A stretch of DNA of 64,000 nucleotides, from the NCBI GenBank assembly GCA_025766275.1, contig JAFKAC010000164.1, forward strand, positions 1-64,000. The letters are read 5' to 3'. Position numbers and translations under genes: made by a program. This document shows, one piece after another, positions 34,922 through 46,728 of this stretch (position 1 is the first letter of the stretch; each line of letters starts with the position of its first letter). The notes beneath the pieces are model-generated. The model saw only the letters and a list, made by a program, of their open reading frames with translations. It ran no database searches and was not told where the DNA came from. The DNA is from Lactarius indigo. Taxonomy: Eukaryota; Basidiomycota; Agaricomycetes; Russulales; Russulaceae.

Positions 34922-37556
34922 TCAGGCATTCTGAAAACCCTCTCTACCCCACAAGTCCTGCAATATCAGGTCCTTTACTTCGTCCAGGGAATTCACGACC
35001 CTGGTGAGCCATTCCTTTGCTCGTTCCTCCGCCATTTTGCTTGTAGTTACTGCTTGGATCTGGGCCGGCAGCAGCTCTTGTATATAATAATCCGTCTCCA
35101 TGGTGTGGACATTAGATGGTCCAGCTTGCCCGGGACTTGGTTGCCACTGCCGTGGTTGTCTAGGATGGGGGCAGTTTCGTGAGAGATGTCCTGGTGCATG
35201 ACAGTTATAGCAGAGCACTGTCCTGAGATCCTGTTGGGATCCCCCTCTTCCTCATCCTCTCACCCCCGGCCCCCCCCTTGGCGGGAATGGAGGTTGGTTG
35301 GTATAGGGATGGTCTTCTATAGTCAATTTCTGATGAACAGCACAGATAGAGAGCATACTCACAGTGGCAAAGGTGACTGTGGTGAGATATGCAGAGAGTG
35401 CTTGAAGCAGCAACAGGGAGTTGTCAGGCAAGTAAAGCAGAGGTGTCTGGCACACAAACAGTGAGAACTGATCATATACATTGGAGAAGAGGGAGCTTAC
35501 CTGGCACACAAACAGTGAGAACTGATGTGGACCAGGAGCGTACATGCTACTCTACTTATACACTTTCTGGGAGTGACACTATACAAGGGATGTAACACAA
35601 GTCACATACTACAAGGTAGTTATTGTTCTACAAATGGACAAAGGAGTGGACGTTCTGAGAACAAGGACAGAAAGAACAAGGAGAGTCCAGAAGTAAATGA
35701 TATCATAGTGACATCATAATAAGGATAGTCCTAAAGAAGAACAAAGAAAGATACAAGAACGCGTAGTACAATGAAGAGTCTGGATATGTCCATGTGATGT
35801 CATTGTATATGATGTCATAGATAAAGAAGTCCGAGATTGTACAGATCAAATCTAATCTAAAGCGGTTCTAATTAATCTACAGCAGTCCATATCTGTAAGT
35901 CCGGTCCGTTAGAGCTGCTAAGTGCGCAAGGGTCACTTATCAACAATTTCTTCTGACCCTGCCAACCTAACCTTAGTTTGGTCAGCGGAAGTGTCCATTG
36001 CTCATGGGTTTGCGAGGTTCTGAGGGACGGTCCATCCAGCATTTCCTGTCTTCTTTGGCTTATTGGTATCTTTATATTCGTCCACCCTCACTTGAATGTG
36101 GATATAGTTGCGTTGTCGGTGAAGAGTCGCTCACTTCCATTCGTCAAACGTTTCTGGCTCGTCCAAGTCGTAGGTTTTCTCATAGAGCTTCTTTGGAAGC
36201 CCTTTGGTAAATAGGTCAATAGTCTGGGGGTTGTTAAGGCAGTATCCGGCCTTCCTCATGGCTTCCTTGAATTCATTTATGTATTTGTCAATGTCTCCGT
36301 CGACCATTTTGAGCCCTTTTCTCAGAAGCACTTGAGCTTGTTCTCTTTCAAGGGTATTAACAAACCTTTGGTTAAACCCTTCTGCTACTGCATTCCACAG
36401 ATCTCACGTATGTTGGTTGATCCCTCATTGTATTTGCCTATTGAGCCACTTGAGGTATGAGAGCACCCATTCGCTGACTGATACCCCCTTGATGTAGGAG
36501 AGGAACAGCAGACTTCGCCGGCAGTCATTGCGCATGATAGGGGTGTCAAGGTTCATCCCCCAGTATACATGCCATTGTGTGAGGAATGAGTCTACCTTAG
36601 TCCGATCTCTGTCGAAAATAGTAGGAGGCTCGCCTGTCAATTTTTCATGCTCGTGTCCATGTCCACCTTCCCCTCCACCTCCAGGTGGGCCCCTGCCTCC
36701 ACCAGGGGGTCCCCCTTCTGGTGGGATTCTTGGAAGGTCAGGTGGGTCTCCTCCTCCTCCAGGTCGTCATGGGAAATCTCCGCCAGGGGGTCCTCCCCAT
36801 TCTGGTGGGGGGTCGAGTGGTAGTCCTTGTCTTCTTCCTCCTCCTGATGGAGGGTCGCCTTGGTCAGGGCCAATGGCCCTAAAGATTGCTGCATCATCTG
36901 CAGTCATACAGTGCCCCATCTCTGGGTTGATGGGTAGGAGATGTCATTGAGATTCTTGTCTAATGGCATTGGCCGCTTCTTGCGCCACTTGCTCCCACAT
37001 AGTGAGGATCTCTTGTTCTGTCATAGTTGTTGTGGCCATTTCTGCAGCTGGTGAGCATACGTGGATGACCTCGGGCTGCTTGGAGATATGCAAGGACTCA
37101 GCTTGCTGAATGGTGTACTGTTCGATGGGGCCGACGCTCTGGGGTCGAATTTCTTTGCTTCTTTCTTCATCTTCTTCGGTTTCTTCACTTACAGCTTCTC
37201 CTGTGGAGTGCTCTTGTAGTTGGCCATCTATTGGTCCCCAGTCGGCTCTTGAGTTTAGTTCTCATGTGTCAATATTGCACTGGTAGTTTCTTCCTGCTGG
37301 TCTAACAATGTCCCAGCAATGATCTATGGGGTTCCATGTAATTTCTACCCAGCACAAATGGTCAAAGTTGAACTCAATGGGTCTGACTGAACCTTGTAGG
37401 TCCATTAAATTCCACGAAATATCTGGTTTTGTCTCCTTGGTCTCTCCACCTTGCTGCTCCCAGGAATCAGGTGGGTACGTTGCGATCTCCTCTTCACTCC
37501 AAGTAATATGGACAGAAGCTCATCCACTGATCGCAGGTGTTGACAGTCGCCACAAT
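34922..37556 (-). pseudogene. gag: Gyp-B gag, split by a solo LTR
   Basis: The N-terminal region (37556-36960) and the Gly/Pro-rich linker (36950-36640) precede the core ORF 36640-36425 (TIFDRDRTKVDSFLTQWHVY) and 36331-36131 (LRKGLKMVDGDIDKYINEFK). A solo epsilon LTR sits at 35331-35945. Beyond it lies the CCHC knuckle CYNCHAPGHLSRNC (35218 downwards), then a spacer ending LQDLWGREGFQNA at 34922. TGA at about 36427 aligns with CGA in Gyp-A. Confidence 0.8.
35331..35945 (-). repeat. Solo epsilon LTR, TSD ATTTC
   Basis: TGATGAACAG...TATCAACA, 615 bp, flanked by ATTTC at 35326-35330 and 35946-35950. It sits in the gag of Gyp-B. Confidence 0.93.
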
Positions 37557-37572
37557 GGGATCTTGGTCTTGA
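37557..37572 (-). promoter_or_regulatory. Gyp-B primer-binding site (self-priming type)
   Basis: On the minus strand TCAAGACCAAGATCCC follows the LTR. AAGACCAAGAT is complementary to ATCTTGGTCTT in the LTR (plus-strand hairpin at about 37760-37787). Confidence 0.7.
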
Positions 37573-38010
37573 TGTAACGCCGTCACGGCGTTAGCTCAAC
37601 TTGAGCTTGATAATTAAGGCGACTTGACTTAGCTAAACACATTCCTGTTGAATGTATGGCTCAAAGGCGATCCTAGATGCGTGCAAGCACTAGGCAAGTA
37701 TGTCCTCTTGAACTGACTGAAAGGCGATGACAAAGACAGAGAGAAAGTGACAATTGAAGAAGACCAAGATGGCATATCTTGGTCTTCTGTAGCTACCTTA
37801 AATACACATTGAGCAGGCTTTCAAGCGCTGCTATGAGTCACCGTATGTAGCATCCAACATATCGCGTAAGTACCACAATCCTAATACTACTACTACCTGT
37901 ACTAGGATCGAGTCATAACCGTATCGCCTACCTCCTATCGTAAACCCTGAGTCCATGACTAATCTACCTTATAGCTGTAGTCACAACTGGTACAGTAAGG
38001 AATCGTAACA
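37573..38010 (-). repeat. Gyp-B 5' LTR (alpha)
   Basis: 438 bp; on the plus strand TGTAACGCC...ATCGTAACA. It keeps more CpG sites than its partner at 20668. Confidence 0.9.
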
Positions 38011-38574
38011 ACTATGGTCCAACTCAGTATTAGTCATGGACTCTTACATTGTATCAGTCTGCATAGTAGTTCACATGTGATTGTGACTCATGTATGACTC
38101 ATTCCTAGGATAGCAGTACTAGGGTTTGAGCTAGTTATGCTATTTGTTACCTACTGTTCAAGTGGCTCTTTAAAGCCCATGTGTATCTGTATAAGCAGTA
38201 GTTGCAGAAGACCAAGAGTCCCCATCTTTGTCTTCTTCAATCCACTCTCTGATTCATCTTTTGTCTGCCTTAGTCTTGGACTAAGTGTCAGCCAATGATC
38301 TGGCATGACTTCCATAACTGATGGGCCAACCGATGGTGAGAATCTTTCATATGTCATGGGCCAGCTGACGTTGGCTGACAGCAAAGAATCTCCCAAGACT
38401 CATGAGTCAACCGACATCGGCTCGGACGGACAAAATGTATAAATATCTCCGAGTCCAAGAACATATCTCGGACGGATAGTTAAGAACCACATCTGAGAAT
38501 GTATCTCGGACAGATGGCTAAGAACCACATCTGAGAATGTATCTTGGCCAGATGGTGAAGATACCTCAGACATG

Positions 38575-39640
38575 TACCAGACCAATATGTCCGAGATTAT
38601 GTTCACATACTGGAGGGTATTAACATGTATGGGTGTGTGAGATATCTCGGACATGCTTCAGACCAATATGTCTGAGATTATGTCCACATATTAGAGGGTA
38701 TTAACATGTATGGGTGTCCGAGATATCTTGGACATGTTACGGACCAATAGGTCCGAGATTATATAGGTGTATTGGAGGGTATTAACATGTATAGGTGTCT
38801 GAGATATCTCGGACATGCTTCAGACCAATATGTCCAAGATTATGTCCATATACTGGAGGGTATAAACATTTATGGGTGTCTGAGATATCTTGGACATGCT
38901 TTGGACCAATATGTCCGAGATTATGTGCACATACTGGAGGGTATTAACATGTATGGGTGTCCGAGATATCTCGGACATGCTTTGGACCAATATGTCCAAG
39001 ATTACGTCCACATATTAGAGGGTATTAACATGTATGGGTGTCCGAGATATCTCGGACATGCTTCGGACCAATATGTCCGAGATTACATCCACATACTGGA
39101 GGGTATTATTAACATGTATGGGTGTCCAAGATATCTTTGGACCAATATGTCCGAGATTATGTGCACATACTGGAGGGTATTAACATGTATGGGTGTCCAA
39201 GATATCTTGGACATGCTTCGGACCAATATGTCCAAGATTACGTCCACATATTAGAGGGTATTAACATGTATGGGTGTCCGAGATATCTCGGACATGCTTC
39301 AGACCAATATGTCCGAGATTACGTCCACATATTAGAGGGTATAAACATGTATGGGTGTCCAAAAATCTCGGACATGCTTCGGACCAATATGTCCGAGATT
39401 ACATCCACATACTGGAGGGTATTAACATGTATGGGTGTCCAAGATATCTCAGACATGCTTCGGACCAATATGTCCGAGATTACGTCCACATATTGGAGGG
39501 TATTAACATGTATGGGTGTCCAAGATATCTCAGACATGCTTCAGACCAATATGTCCGAGATTAGTATGTCCACATACTGAGGGTATTAACATGTATGGAT
39601 GTCCAAGATATTTTGGACATGTTCTGGAGCAATACATTAT
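38575..39640 (+). repeat. Left arm of foldback element: about 13 units of 81 bp
   Basis: Unit of 81 bp. Each unit carries ATCTCGGACAT, about 14 other bases, then ATGTCCGAGAT, an inverted pair able to form a hairpin, followed by a TACTGGAGGGTATTAACATG-like part. Because 81 is a multiple of three, long frames run through it (repeating GINMYGCPRYLGHASDQYV); I do not regard them as genes. Confidence 0.9.
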
Positions 39641-40019
39641 GTGGGTGTGCTGGAGTTTATCAGGCAGGAAACACTTCAAGGCTTTGTGGAAGTCATCAAG
39701 TGTAGAAATGATTGAGTGGAGCTTACACTGTGACACTGGATGTGTCAAGTCATAACAAAGAGAACTTACTAAATACTCTGAAATGAATGGAAATGACACA
39801 TACTGTCCTTTGTGCCTGATCAATTAGACTAATAACTAATAATAAAGGAAGTGTACATGTTCCAATCAAGTAACATGGGGTAATCATTACAATGGGAGAG
39901 AACATAATAAGTACACATACATGAGCCTTGGCTGTGGAAACAATTCATGCAGAATATATCTATGGGGTCCTAGTCTCTGAATGCATACACATGGCTAGAC
40001 ACTCTAGGCTAATCATCCA

Positions 40020-40965
40020 GAGATATCTTGGACACCTGTACATGTTTATACCCTCTGGTATACCCACATAATCTCAGACATATTGCTCTGGAACATGTCT
40101 GAGATATCTCAAACACCCATACATGTTTATACCCTCCAGTATATGGACATAATCTCGGACATATTGGTCTGAAGCATGTCCGAGATTGTTTGGACATCCA
40201 TACATGTTTATACCCTCCAGTACACCTATATAATCTCGGACCTATTGGTCCATAACATGTCCGAGATATCTTGGACACCCATACATGTTAATACCCTCTA
40301 ATATGTGGACATAATCTCAGACATATTTGTCTGAAGCATGTCCGAGATATCTCGGACACCCATACATGTTAATACCCTCCAATACACCTATATAATCTCT
40401 GACATATTGGTCCAGAACATGTCCAAGATATCTCGGACACCCATACATGTTAATACCCTCCAGTATGTGGATGTAATCTCGGACATATTGGTCCGTAACA
40501 TGTCCAAGATATCTTGGACACCCATACATGTTAATACCCTCTAATATGTGGACATAATCTCGGACATATTGGTCCGAAGCATGTCTGAGATATCTCAGAC
40601 ACCCATACATGTTAATACCCTCCACTATGTGGATGTAATCTCAGACATATTGGTCCAGAACATGTCCGAGATATCTCGGACACCCATACATGTTAATACC
40701 CTCCAGTATGTGGACGTAATCTTGGACATATTGGTCTGAAGCATGTCCGAGATATCTTGGACACCCATACATGTTAATACCCTCCAGTATGTGCACATAA
40801 TCTCGGACATATTGGTCCAGAACATGTCCAAGATATCTCGGACACCCATACATGTTAATACCCTCCAGTATGTGGACGTAATCTCGGACATATTGGTCCG
40901 AAGCATGTCCGAGATATCTCAGACACCCATACATGTTTATACCCTCTGGCACACCCATATAATCT
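40020..40965 (-). repeat. Right arm of foldback element: about 11-12 inverted units of 81 bp
   Basis: The reverse complement of the left-arm unit, with the same internal inverted pair. Units differ mostly by C/T and G/A changes at CpG positions. Confidence 0.9.
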
Positions 40966-41434
40966 TGGATGTGCTCCTCCAGAACATGTGCAATTTCCTT
41001 GGACCTGCAGATGTTTATACACCCCACTCCATTATACACATATGGTCTTGGAGTGCTTCCTTCAGTTCCATCTCTCCACTAATGATTTCTAGATATCTGA
41101 AAATCCCTGTGCACTCCCATATCTACTCCTTCGGACCACAACTCCAGAGTAAATGTCTCCGAGCCGACATCAGCTGGCCCATGACATATGTAAGACTCTC
41201 ACCATCGGTTGGCCCATCAGTTATGGAAGTCATGGCAGATCATTATGTGTAAGTGTGCTTCTGCTTTAACTTACCAAGGGTTGAGCCTCTTATTCATCTT
41301 TGCTGTGGTTGTGAGCTGTTGAGCCCCCATTCATCTTGCATTGGGTTGACATATGGTCCCCATTTGCCTGTCATTTGCTAAGTTGTCTACACCATCACAA
41401 GTCCAAGTCAGACTAACGCCCATGGAGCATAACA

Positions 41435-41447
41435 TTAAGACCAAGAT
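41435..41447 (+). promoter_or_regulatory. Gyp-I primer-binding site (self-priming type)
   Basis: TTAAGACCAAGAT directly follows the beta LTR. The LTR contains a related element near 38230-38250 (CCATCTTTGTCTTCTTC, one mismatch), and the solo beta LTR has CTTGGTCTTCT. Confidence 0.6.
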
Positions 41448-41469
41448 TCTTCAACATGGTGTATCTGAC

Positions 41470-43278
41470 AAGAGAACAGTGGATGTCTTTCTGTCTGTAT
41501 TCCCTTAAATGAAAAGGAGATTGCAACATACCAACAAGATTCCTGGGAGCTGCCTAGTGAAGAGAACAGGGAGAAGACACCAGATACTTTGTAGAGTTTA
41601 ATGGTCCTAACTGTTACCAACCCATTGAGTTCAACTTCAATCACCTTTGTTGGACCAAGGTTACATGAAACCCCATAGATCATCACTGGGATATTGTATG
41701 CCCAGCAGGAAGGAACTACAACTGCAACATTGATGCACAAGAGCTTAATAGCTGTGCAGACTACAGTCCCATTGATGGACTGGACAAGCACAGGAACACA
41801 TGGATGAAGGGATTAGCAGAGAAGAAGCCTCTGAAAGTCAAGAGTCTCCCAGTAGAGGAAACACCCCAGCAGAAGATGCCAGCTTAGTAGGAGCTACTAT
41901 TGGTGAACATATCATACAACAAACTGAGTCACTCATTATTCAACAACCAGAACCTGAAACAATTCACATTCACAGTCCAGTAGTTGCAATGGCTACCACC
42001 ACCATCACTTGTGAAGAAGAACAATTGGCAGCCAACACCCTTGATCAGTTAGCACAAGAAGAACAACAGTGAATTATGCAGGAAGCACAAGCCATATTGG
42101 TTCCTATCAACCCACAAACTGGTCATTGTATGACTGACAATGATGTAGCAATTCACCATGCCATAGGACTGGACATACCTGACCCACCTAGTGGAAGAGG
42201 ACCCCCTGGGGGGTTACCTGGAGAAGAACCACCCCCATGAGGGGGAGGATTTGGAGGATTCCCTGGTGGATACCCAGGAGGGCCATCAGGAGGTGGAGGC
42301 AGGATACCAGGTGCAGGTCTTGTAATTCCTCCCCAAAATAACAAGTTAGCTGGTGAGACACCCATAGTATTTGACAGAGAACACACTAAAGTTGAAGCAT
42401 TTCTCACACAATGGCATGTCTATTGGGGCATGAATGTGGACAAGGGCATCATGGCTACATCTTACTGATGCGCCCTGCTTTTCCTCTCTTACATGTCAAT
42501 GTCAGCAAATGGGTATTAGCCATGCTTACATGGCTTAATAGCCAGATACAAACTGGTATACCTTGAATGAGTGAAGGATTGTGGAATGAAGTCACACACA
42601 GCTTTATGCAGTGCTTCAGAAAACACTATGAAACAGGAACAAGCTCAATACAAGCTCAAGAAAGGACTTAAAATGATTGGAGGCAATCTAGATGAGTATT
42701 GCACCCAGTTTGAACAATTAGTACACTGCGCTCAGTACAGGCTTGATGATCCTCAAACACTGGATCTAATCCTGAGTGGACTACCAAAAGACCTATATTC
42801 AAAGGTCTACACCCTTGACTCTCTGTGAAACTACCATGAGTGGGAAGAAGCTGCCACTACCTAACAACAACAATACATGCATCTCAAAGCCATGCTCAAT
42901 AAAGGAGCACCACAAAAACAAGAGTGACCACACCAGCAACAGCATCAGTGGCAGGGTCCACCACAAAGTACCTGGCAGCCACACAATTTACGATACTGTG
43001 ATCACAATGCTATGGATACATCAGCAGATTGTATTTGAGGGTGACTTGTGGGAGCAGAAGACATATTAGCTCTGCATCCCCCATATCAACCAAGAGGAGG
43101 ATTCTTACAACGAAGCAGAGGACAGAATAACCAAAGGCCAGTCACATGCTACAATTGCAGAAAGGATGGACACATTGCTTGCGATTTCAGACAACCAAGG
43201 GGAGGTTACCAACCCCAAGCATCAAGCAGTTGGTTCATAGACACCAATTACCATCAACAAGGACCAGAGGTTGCTATA
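41470..43278 (+). pseudogene. gag: Gyp-I gag
   Basis: It aligns with Gyp-G and Gyp-B Gag: NPIDHHWDIVCPAGRNYNCN near 41670, a conserved acidic stretch (41800-42072), a Gly/Pro-rich linker (42170-42310), and the core with VFDREHTKVEAFLTQWHVYW (about 42367). The region LKKGLKMIGGNLDEYCTQFE lies near 42650, and the CCHC knuckle CYNCRKDGHIACDF near 43149. TGA stops at about 42070, 42238, 42468 and 42565 fall mostly where relatives have arginine. A solo LTR interrupts it at 43279. Confidence 0.75.
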
Positions 43279-43831
43279 TGATGAACAGCACAGATGGACA
43301 GTATACTCACAGTGGACTGAAGACTGTGGTGAGATAAACTGAGCAGCTGGAAAGCAGCAGAGGGAGATCTTGCAAGTGGAAGCAAAGAGGTGTTCTGGCA
43401 CACAGCAGTGAGAGAACTGATGTGGACCAGGAGTGTACATGGTACTCTACTTATACTCCTACAGAGGGTGACAATAGTACAATGCTAGTAACACTAGTCA
43501 CAGAATACAAGGGCAGTATTGTTCTACAAAGGGACAAAGGAGTGGATGCTTTGAGAACAAAGAGAGGGAGAAAAAGAAGAGTCCAGAACTAAATGATATC
43601 ATAGTGACATCATAATAAGTATAGAACAAAGGAAAGTACAAAGGCATTGAGTACAATGCAAAGTCTGGAGGTATGATGTCATAGAAGTACAGTGATGTCA
43701 TACATGACGACTAGATTGTACAGATCAGATAATGCATAATCTACAAGTCCTAATAAATCTAATCTAAAGCAGTCCATGCTGCAAGTCTGGTCCATATGAG
43801 CTGCTAAATGTGTGCAGGTCACTTATCAACA
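43279..43831 (-). repeat. Solo epsilon LTR, TSD CTATA/CTATG
   Basis: TGATGAACAG...TATCAACA, 553 bp. The flanks CTATA (43274-43278) and CTATG (43832-43836) match at four of five bases. Confidence 0.85.
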
Positions 43832-45566
43832 CTATGTGAGCAGTTCAAGATGCACCGCTGCAACAGCATGCCAATGACTGGCTAAACAGAGTGGCAGGAG
43901 AATCAGATGATGTAAAGGACATTATCCTCCAACAATTGTGGAAGAAGGAGGGTTTTCAGGATGCCTAAACCCATCAGCCTGGGTGAGGGCAGTAAATTGT
44001 AACAGTGTAATCATAACTTGCTACCATTCTATGAGAATTCCAGTATCAATTCACACCAGTTATGCAATGGCCAACATATGAGCACTGATCAACTCAGGAG
44101 CAACCCATTGCTTCATGAGACCCTTCTTTGTCAAAAGGATGGGATTTGGGACCAAATTACTTGACAACCTGAAGAAAATATGGAATATCAACAACACAGA
44201 AAACAAAGCCGGGAGTATCACCCATTATGTCAATGTTGATGTCCAAACTAAAGGCATAAATAAGGAAATATGCTTCCTTATCACTGATATCAGAAATGAA
44301 GACATTGTATTAGGATACCCATGGCTGGCCATGTATGACCCACAGATCAAATGGTCACAAGCCGCTATACATGAGGGAATGTTCCCCATCATCATCCAGT
44401 CTGTAAACCCTTGCATTAAATGAACCAAACTCATTGTTGCAGCCACCTCTGTACAGGATGATGATTATGAAGTTGTACACTCCTGTGTTGTCACTGATGA
44501 ACAACAACAACAATTTGAGGAAGGCTGCCAAATTAGAGCCACCGCTACAGACCTTGCCATTGCCACCCAGCAATATACTACAAAAGCAGAATTACTGGCA
44601 GAATACCAACAATTTGCATGCCTCTTCAGTGAAGAGGCATCAGACAGGTTTCCACCCAGCAGGCCCTGGGATCACACCATTGAGTTCAAACCTGGGACTG
44701 CTGATGCTATTGATTGCAAGATATACCCCATGACTCAAGAAGATAAGAAACTACATGAATGGATTGATGAACAGTTAAAGAAGGGATATATATGCCCCTC
44801 TAAATCTCCATATGCATCATCCTTCTTCTTCATCAAAAAGAAGGATGGAAAGCTGTGCCCTGTACAGGATTACAGGAAGATCAATGTTATGTTCCTGCTG
44901 GCATAGTGTCTGACTTGGACAATTATCAGGTGTTGGCATGTGACTACTACTTGTGGAATGGGCCAAAGTGCCAAAGTGTCCCCTTTGTAGTCAAGACAAG
45001 GCAACCTCCTGATGAGACAGTCAGGGAATAAAAGAAGAAGTTGAGCAGCTGTCAACCAAAGGAGAGATGGGAGGCAAGTGACAAGTCACAAAGGAGGGGA
45101 TAACTCAGAGTCCTATTGAAAGGCAGGAGAATACAAGAACTTAAGCTGGGGAATGCTCCATCCCAGCATACTACCTATATACTAGTACACAGTAAAGTTC
45201 ACAGTCAGATCTGAACTCAGGAATCCTAGTATTGTACACAAGTCATACCGAGTCATAGATAAGTACAACCAATGGCATAAAGCCCTCAGTATCGTATCAG
45301 TCAGCACAGATGTGACAGCCAATCAGAACGTACATGAAATATCAGAACATCAGAAGGTAGGCATGTAGGCCTGTAAAGTCTGTACAAGGGAACCCAATAA
45401 CCTCTAAGCTTGATATGGCAAGTGGACCATAACACTGGTTTGGCATGATGTTTGTACAATGCAAACATCACACTGAAATGTTGTCATATGATTAGTTAGT
45501 CACATGACCACCATCCATCCACACCATATGTGTGCGGCTTGGGCATACTCATCTCACCATTCCAGC

Positions 45567-45865
45567 TGTTACGTTTGTGTGTGTGTGTGACCCTTACTGT
45601 ACTGGTTGTGACTATGGCTGTAAGGTAGATTAGTCACAGACTTGGAGTTTACAATAGGAGGTAGGAGATACAGACTGACTCAACCCTAATACTAGTCGTA
45701 GTAGTACTAGGGTTTGCTCTACTTACATGATTCATTGGACGCTACATATGATGACTTGGAGCAGCACTTGAAAGCCTGTGCATATCTGTATTTAAGATAC
45801 CTTGTGAAGACCAAGATACACCATCTTGGTCTTCTTCAATCGTCACTTGTTCTGTCTTCATATGC

Positions 45866-45914
<49 letters not shown>

Positions 45915-46040
45915 ATCATCAACCATCAGTGCCTTCAAGCATCTGAATCACCTTCGTGCCATACATCCTTGATGTGCTTAGCTAAGTGACTGGTCACCTA
46001 TTCCAAGCTCAAGTCAAGCTGACGCTGTGACAGTGTTACA
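45567..46040 (+). repeat. Solo alpha LTR, TSD CCAGC
   Basis: TGTTACG...GTGTTACA, 474 bp, flanked by CCAGC at 45562-45566 and 46041-46045. It contains the usual hairpin AAGACCAAGAT/ATCTTGGTCTT and a (CT)n tract. Confidence 0.93.
45868..45910. repeat. (CT)n microsatellite
   Basis: About 21 CT units inside the solo alpha LTR, absent from the other alpha copies. Confidence 0.9.
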
Positions 46041-46279
46041 CCAGCTGTGTAAGCAGCCCATCTTCTTTGCCTTCTTCCTCAGGGAAGCTGGTGCGTGACC
46101 AGCCAGACTCGCAATACTCCCAATGAGGACCCACACGTGATGTAGGTAGGTCACATGGTTGAGGCATGTTTATTACAATCAATGCTGTGACTGTTCACAA
46201 CCAATATCCTTTACCCCTCATCCCCAAACTTATTACCAACCTCAGTAATGCCCACATCTATACCAAACTTGATGTCCAA

Positions 46280-46728
46280 TGTTACGTTTGGATGTGGACC
46301 CTTACAACTTATGGTGTTGCACTGGTAGTAGGGCATAATCTGTCATGGACTTCAAGTGGATAGCTCACATGTAGTAGTAGTAGTGACTCGATCCTAGTAG
46401 TAGTCATACTAGGGTTTGCTGTATTTACATGATTCATAGGACACTCCCAGGTGGTGCTTTAAAGCCCGTCTTTACTTGTATTTAAGATGTGCCACAAAGA
46501 CCAAGATATGCCATCTTGGTCTTCTTCAATTGTCATCTTCTGTCTTGTCATCTCCTCTCCTTGTGTGACGCAACTTACCTCAGGGCTGAGGGAGTTCACC
46601 ATTTGTCTAGCACTTGCATGTGTCTAGAGATTGCCTTTGTGCCATACGCCTTAGTCACATATGCTTAGCTAAGTGGTTGTCGACTCCTTTCAAGCTCAAG
46701 TCAAGCTAATGCTGTGACAGTGTTACAT
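46280..46728 (+). repeat. Gyp-G 5' LTR (alpha)
   Basis: TGTTACG...GTGTTACA, 449 bp. ATCTTGGTCTT at 46513-46523 is the exact complement of AAGACCAAGAT at 46731-46741 in the primer-binding site. Confidence 0.9.

Larger units (their letters stand above)
20668..38010 (-). mobile_element. Gyp-B: gypsy element, 17.3 kb including nested insertions
   Basis: Two 438-bp alpha LTRs (20668-21105 and 37573-38010) in the same orientation are flanked by ACTAT at 20663-20667 and 38011-38015. Between them, on the minus strand, are a primer-binding site, gag, pol, a post-chromodomain extension and the polypurine tract CTGAAAAGGGGGTGA next to 21105. Nested inside are a solo epsilon LTR (35331-35945), a solo beta LTR (22089-30548) that contains Gyp-D, and a solo gamma LTR (21318-21897). 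Without these it is about 7.2 kb. The two LTRs differ by about two dozen bases, almost all transitions. Confidence 0.88.
38289..41249. mobile_element. Foldback-type DNA element with tandem-repeat arms
   Basis: 2961 bp. The outer roughly 100 bp at each end are inverted copies (CATGACTTCCATAACTGATG at about 38304, and its complement at about 41216-41235), ending CA...TG. TAAGTGT lies at 38282-38288 and 41250-41256 as a 7-bp target duplication (8 bp with one mismatch). Inside, the left arm is an 81-bp tandem array (38575-39640) and the right arm is the same array inverted (40020-40965), with about 380 bp of unique DNA between. No transposase ORF is present, so it is non-autonomous. Drosophila FB elements have this general plan; relationship is not implied. 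It interrupts the beta LTR of Gyp-I. Confidence 0.8.
20053..41434 (+). repeat. Gyp-I 5' LTR (beta family), in four pieces
   Basis: The pieces are 20053-20074, about 20643-20667, 38016-38288 and 41257-41434. Aligned with the solo beta LTR at 22089-30548 they are collinear: TGTTGCAGTATGG against TGTTACGGTACGG at the start and GAGCATAACA against GAGCGTAACA at the end. The intervening DNA is a solo LTR (20075-20637), Gyp-B (20668-38010) and the foldback element (38289-41249), each with its own target duplication. The primer-binding site follows directly at 41435. Confidence 0.8.
44885..46177. repeat. Solo LTR of an otherwise unseen family, TSD ATCAA, with a nested solo LTR
   Basis: TGTTATGTTCC...TTATTACA, flanked by ATCAA at 44880-44884 and 46178-46182. 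Without the inner alpha LTR (45567-46040 plus one CCAGC) it is about 810 bp. No other copy is in the window. Removing it restores the RT sequence of Gyp-I from DYRKIN to HNQYPLPL. Confidence 0.8.
43836..46274 (+). pseudogene. pol: Gyp-I protease and RT start, split by a solo LTR
   Basis: A spacer (DDVKDIILQQLWKKEGFQDA, 43908) leads to the protease at about 44090, where DSGAT reads NSGAT, losing the catalytic Asp. Then come NIDNTENKAG-like text and GYPWLAMYDPQIKW (44310). The RT start has FFFIKKKDGKLCPVQDYRKI (44822), which breaks at 44884 into the solo LTR (44885-46177). It resumes at 46183 as HNQYPLPLIPKLITNLSNAH and is cut by the Gyp-G LTR at 46280, before the YMDD box. Confidence 0.8.
20053..46279 (+). 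mobile_element. Gyp-I: old gypsy element hosting most other insertions
   Basis: Its 5' LTR (beta family) starts at 20053 and ends at 41434 because three other elements sit inside it. The interior (41435-46274) carries gag, protease and the start of RT. RT is broken by a solo LTR (44885-46177) and then by Gyp-G at 46280, after which the rest of Gyp-I must lie beyond the window. Many stops are present. This is the outermost and therefore oldest layer of the right two thirds of the window. Confidence 0.75.

Noticed and set aside
20668..38010. A single giant plus-strand element between the two alpha LTRs
   Set aside because: The primer-binding site, gag-pol and polypurine tract are all on the minus strand, and the plus-strand coding region belongs to Gyp-D with its own LTRs and duplication.
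38772..40939. Repeating 27-residue frames (GINMYGCPRYLGHASDQYV) in the foldback arms as a repeat protein
   Set aside because: They appear in opposite directions in the two arms, lack a proper start and end, and are explained by a repeat length divisible by three.
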